A DNA stretch of 9,029 nucleotides from the NCBI GenBank assembly GCA_031289065.1, contig JAITQI010000152.1:1-9029 (forward strand), in the 5' to 3' direction. This document shows, in pieces, positions 8,131-9,029 of this stretch. Below the pieces are notes generated by a model. It was given only the letters and a program-made list of their open reading frames with translations. It was not told where the DNA came from and did no database searches. How positions within the stretch are numbered: position 1 is the stretch's first letter; every line of letters starts with the position of its first letter. Source of the DNA: Oscillospiraceae bacterium (GTDB lineage Bacteria > Bacillota > Clostridia > Oscillospirales > UBA929). A program made the position numbers and the translations under genes.

Positions 8131-8221
8131 GAATGAAAAATGAAAAAGTAAGAAAGAAGAATGAAATCCGCTATTTTTAATGAATATGTGCCCCGAGGAT
8201 ATAATTTTTCATTTTTCATTC
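8131..8221. repeat. 91-bp AT-rich foldback element
   Basis: GAATGAAAAATGAAAAA (8131-8147) and TTTTTCATTTTTCATTC (8205-8221) are perfect 17-base inverted arms around a 57-base AT-rich centre. It lies between dnaA and the DnaA boxes. ATTCTTACTTT at its right end (8218-8228) recurs exactly at 5451-5461. It has no coding capacity and resembles a miniature foldback repeat. It could alternatively contribute to duplex opening. Confidence 0.65.
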
Positions 8222-8227
8222 TTACTT

Positions 8228-8244
8228 TCGCGCTTTCGGCGCGA
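8228..8244 (-). other. Hairpin touching the dnaA stop codon
   Basis: In the dnaA transcript TCGCGC (8244-8239) pairs with GCGCGA (8233-8228) around a five-base CGAAA loop, starting directly after the TAA. AAGTAA flanks the hairpin on both sides. There is no U run, so it is at best a weak terminator; it may protect the mRNA end or mark a repeat boundary. Confidence 0.45.
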
Positions 8245-9029
8245 TTACTTGCTTTTGATGTTCTCGTACAAGGTCTGGATGTCCTTGCCCAGTTGGGCGT
8301 CTCCCTGTTTTTGCAGCTCGACGCGCTCGCAGCCGTGGCCCACCGTGGTATGATCCCGCTTGAGGAACTTGCCGATGTCGTGGAGGGACTTGTCGGTGAG
8401 CAGGCGGCACAGGTACATGGTGATCTGCCGGGCGTTGACCAAATCGGCCCGGCGGTTGTTGCCCAGCACCATTTGAGGGTTGAGGCTGTAAAAGGAACAG
8501 ACCTCCTGCAAAATCAGCTGGGGCGTCGGGGCCAGGCCGGGGCTCTCCCGCACCAGCTCGGAGATGGCGCTGCGGGCCGAGTCCATGTCCGGGGGGATTT
8601 TCATCAGATCCCGGTAGGCCGACATCTTTTTGACCGCCCCCTCCAGCTGGCGCACGTTGGTGGTGATGGAGTCGGCGATAAAGGCGGACACCTCCTCGGC
8701 CAGGGGCAGCCCCAGCCGGAAGGCCTTGACGTTGACGATGGCCAGCCGTGTCTCGAAGTCCGGGGGCTGGACGTCCACGATGAGGCCCCACTCGAACCGG
8801 GAGCGCAGACGTTCGTCCAACCGGCCCAAATCCTTGGGCGGCCGGTCGGAGGACAGGACGATCTGGTGCCCCGCCTCGTGGAGGGCGTTGAAGGTGTGAA
8901 AAAACTCCTCCTGGGCGAAGTCCTTGCCGGCGATGAACTGGATGTCGTCCACCAACAGCATGTCGGCGTGGCGGTACATCTCGTGAAACTCGTAGTTTTT
9001 GCCCAGGCGGATGGCGGTGACCAGTTCCC
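8245..9029 (-). CDS. dnaA: Chromosomal replication initiator DnaA, C-terminal part
   Basis: DnaA binds DnaA boxes in oriC, oligomerises with ATP and melts the duplex. The window holds the last 260 codons; domains I-II and Walker A are beyond the right edge. Counting visible residues: Walker B MLLVDDIQF (23-31), sensor I IVLSSDRPPKDL (56-67), box VII LDERLRSRFEWG (70-81), sensor II with Arg126 in TTNVRQLEGAV, and the domain IV DNA-binding signature RDHTTVGHGCERV (224-236) preceded by NARQITMYLCRLLTDKSL. The turn before the signature (GKFLKRDH) departs slightly from the common FGGRDH. The gene ends in NIKSK-TAA with a hairpin directly after. It lies upstream of oriC and dnaN, where DnaA commonly autoregulates, but its promoter is not in view. 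Confidence 0.97.
   Translation of the reverse strand, partial: ELVTAIRLGKNYEFHEMYRHADMLLVDDIQFIAGKDFAQEEFFHTFNALHEAGHQIVLSSDRPPKDLGRLDERLRSRFEWGLIVDVQPPDFETRLAIVNVKAFRLGLPLAEEVSAFIADSITTNVRQLEGAVKKMSAYRDLMKIPPDMDSARSAISELVRESPGLAPTPQLILQEVCSFYSLNPQMVLGNNRRADLVNARQITMYLCRLLTDKSLHDIGKFLKRDHTTVGHGCERVELQKQGDAQLGKDIQTLYENIKSK

Larger units (their letters stand above)
7732..8244. other. oriC: dnaA-dnaN gap, candidate replication origin (oriC)
   Basis: This 513-bp non-coding gap is where many Firmicutes place oriC. From the dnaA end it has a hairpin touching the stop, a 91-bp AT-rich foldback, a block of DnaA-box-like sequences (7958-8112) in GC-rich surroundings, an AT/pyrimidine-rich stretch (7885-7934), and a 150-base dnaN leader with a strong ribosome site. 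The order boxes, GC-rich spacer, AT-rich stretch, dnaN is that described for Bacillus subtilis. The call rests on position and motifs. No box is a perfect TTATCCACA. Confidence 0.75.

Noticed and set aside
8974..8989. CGTGAAAC in dnaA as a parS half-site
   Set aside because: Only one arm matches, and it lies within conserved coding sequence.

Overview
The window is the replication-origin neighbourhood of a bacterial chromosome, read from the opposite strand. All recognisable genes lie on the minus strand. In transcription order (right to left) they are dnaA (3' part only), dnaN, recF, a remB/DUF370-type gene, gyrB and gyrA (its stop lies past the left edge). This order, with a RemB-like gene between recF and gyrB, a 642-residue GyrB lacking the long insertion of the E. 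coli protein, and DnaA-box-like sequences between dnaA and dnaN, indicates the Firmicutes (Bacillota). The GC-rich coding sequence with strongly GC-biased third positions, together with short AT-rich intergenic repeats, suggests a GC-rich gut Clostridia lineage such as the Oscillospiraceae. That family-level placement is an inference from composition and style, not a measured phylogeny.

Layout from right to left: dnaA C-terminal 260 codons (9029-8245); a 513-bp dnaA-dnaN gap (8244-7732) holding a hairpin, a 91-bp foldback AT-rich element, a cluster of degenerate DnaA boxes (about 8112-7958) and an AT/pyrimidine-rich stretch that looks like the unwinding region (7934-7885), which together make a good oriC candidate; dnaN (7731-6610); recF four bases after it (6605-5490); a 99-bp gap made almost wholly of repeat sequence and hairpins; remB (5390-5115); gyrB (5078-3150); a 537-bp repeat-rich gap (3149-2613) with a parS-like site beside a DnaA-box-like 13-mer; and gyrA (2612 to beyond base 1).

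The genes form the usual origin-linked replication and topology set. DnaA opens oriC, DnaN is the sliding clamp, RecF acts in gap repair and fork restart, and GyrA2B2 removes positive supercoils ahead of forks. The RemB-like protein is a small DNA-binding regulator family member. The coding content is ordinary. The unusual material lies between the genes: one AT-rich repeat family (AATTGACAATTG / AATTAAAAATTAAAAAGTAAG / AAGTAAGAATGAAAAATG types) sits directly at gene ends, supplies the stop codon of recF, abuts the start of remB and is read in frame as the last codons of gyrA. A 13-mer, TTATCCCCCAAAA, occurs once in the oriC gap and twice in the gyrB-gyrA gap, where one copy lies 3 bp from a 14/16 match to the ParB site parS. 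I see no novel protein system, CRISPR array, tRNA, rRNA or mobile-element gene.
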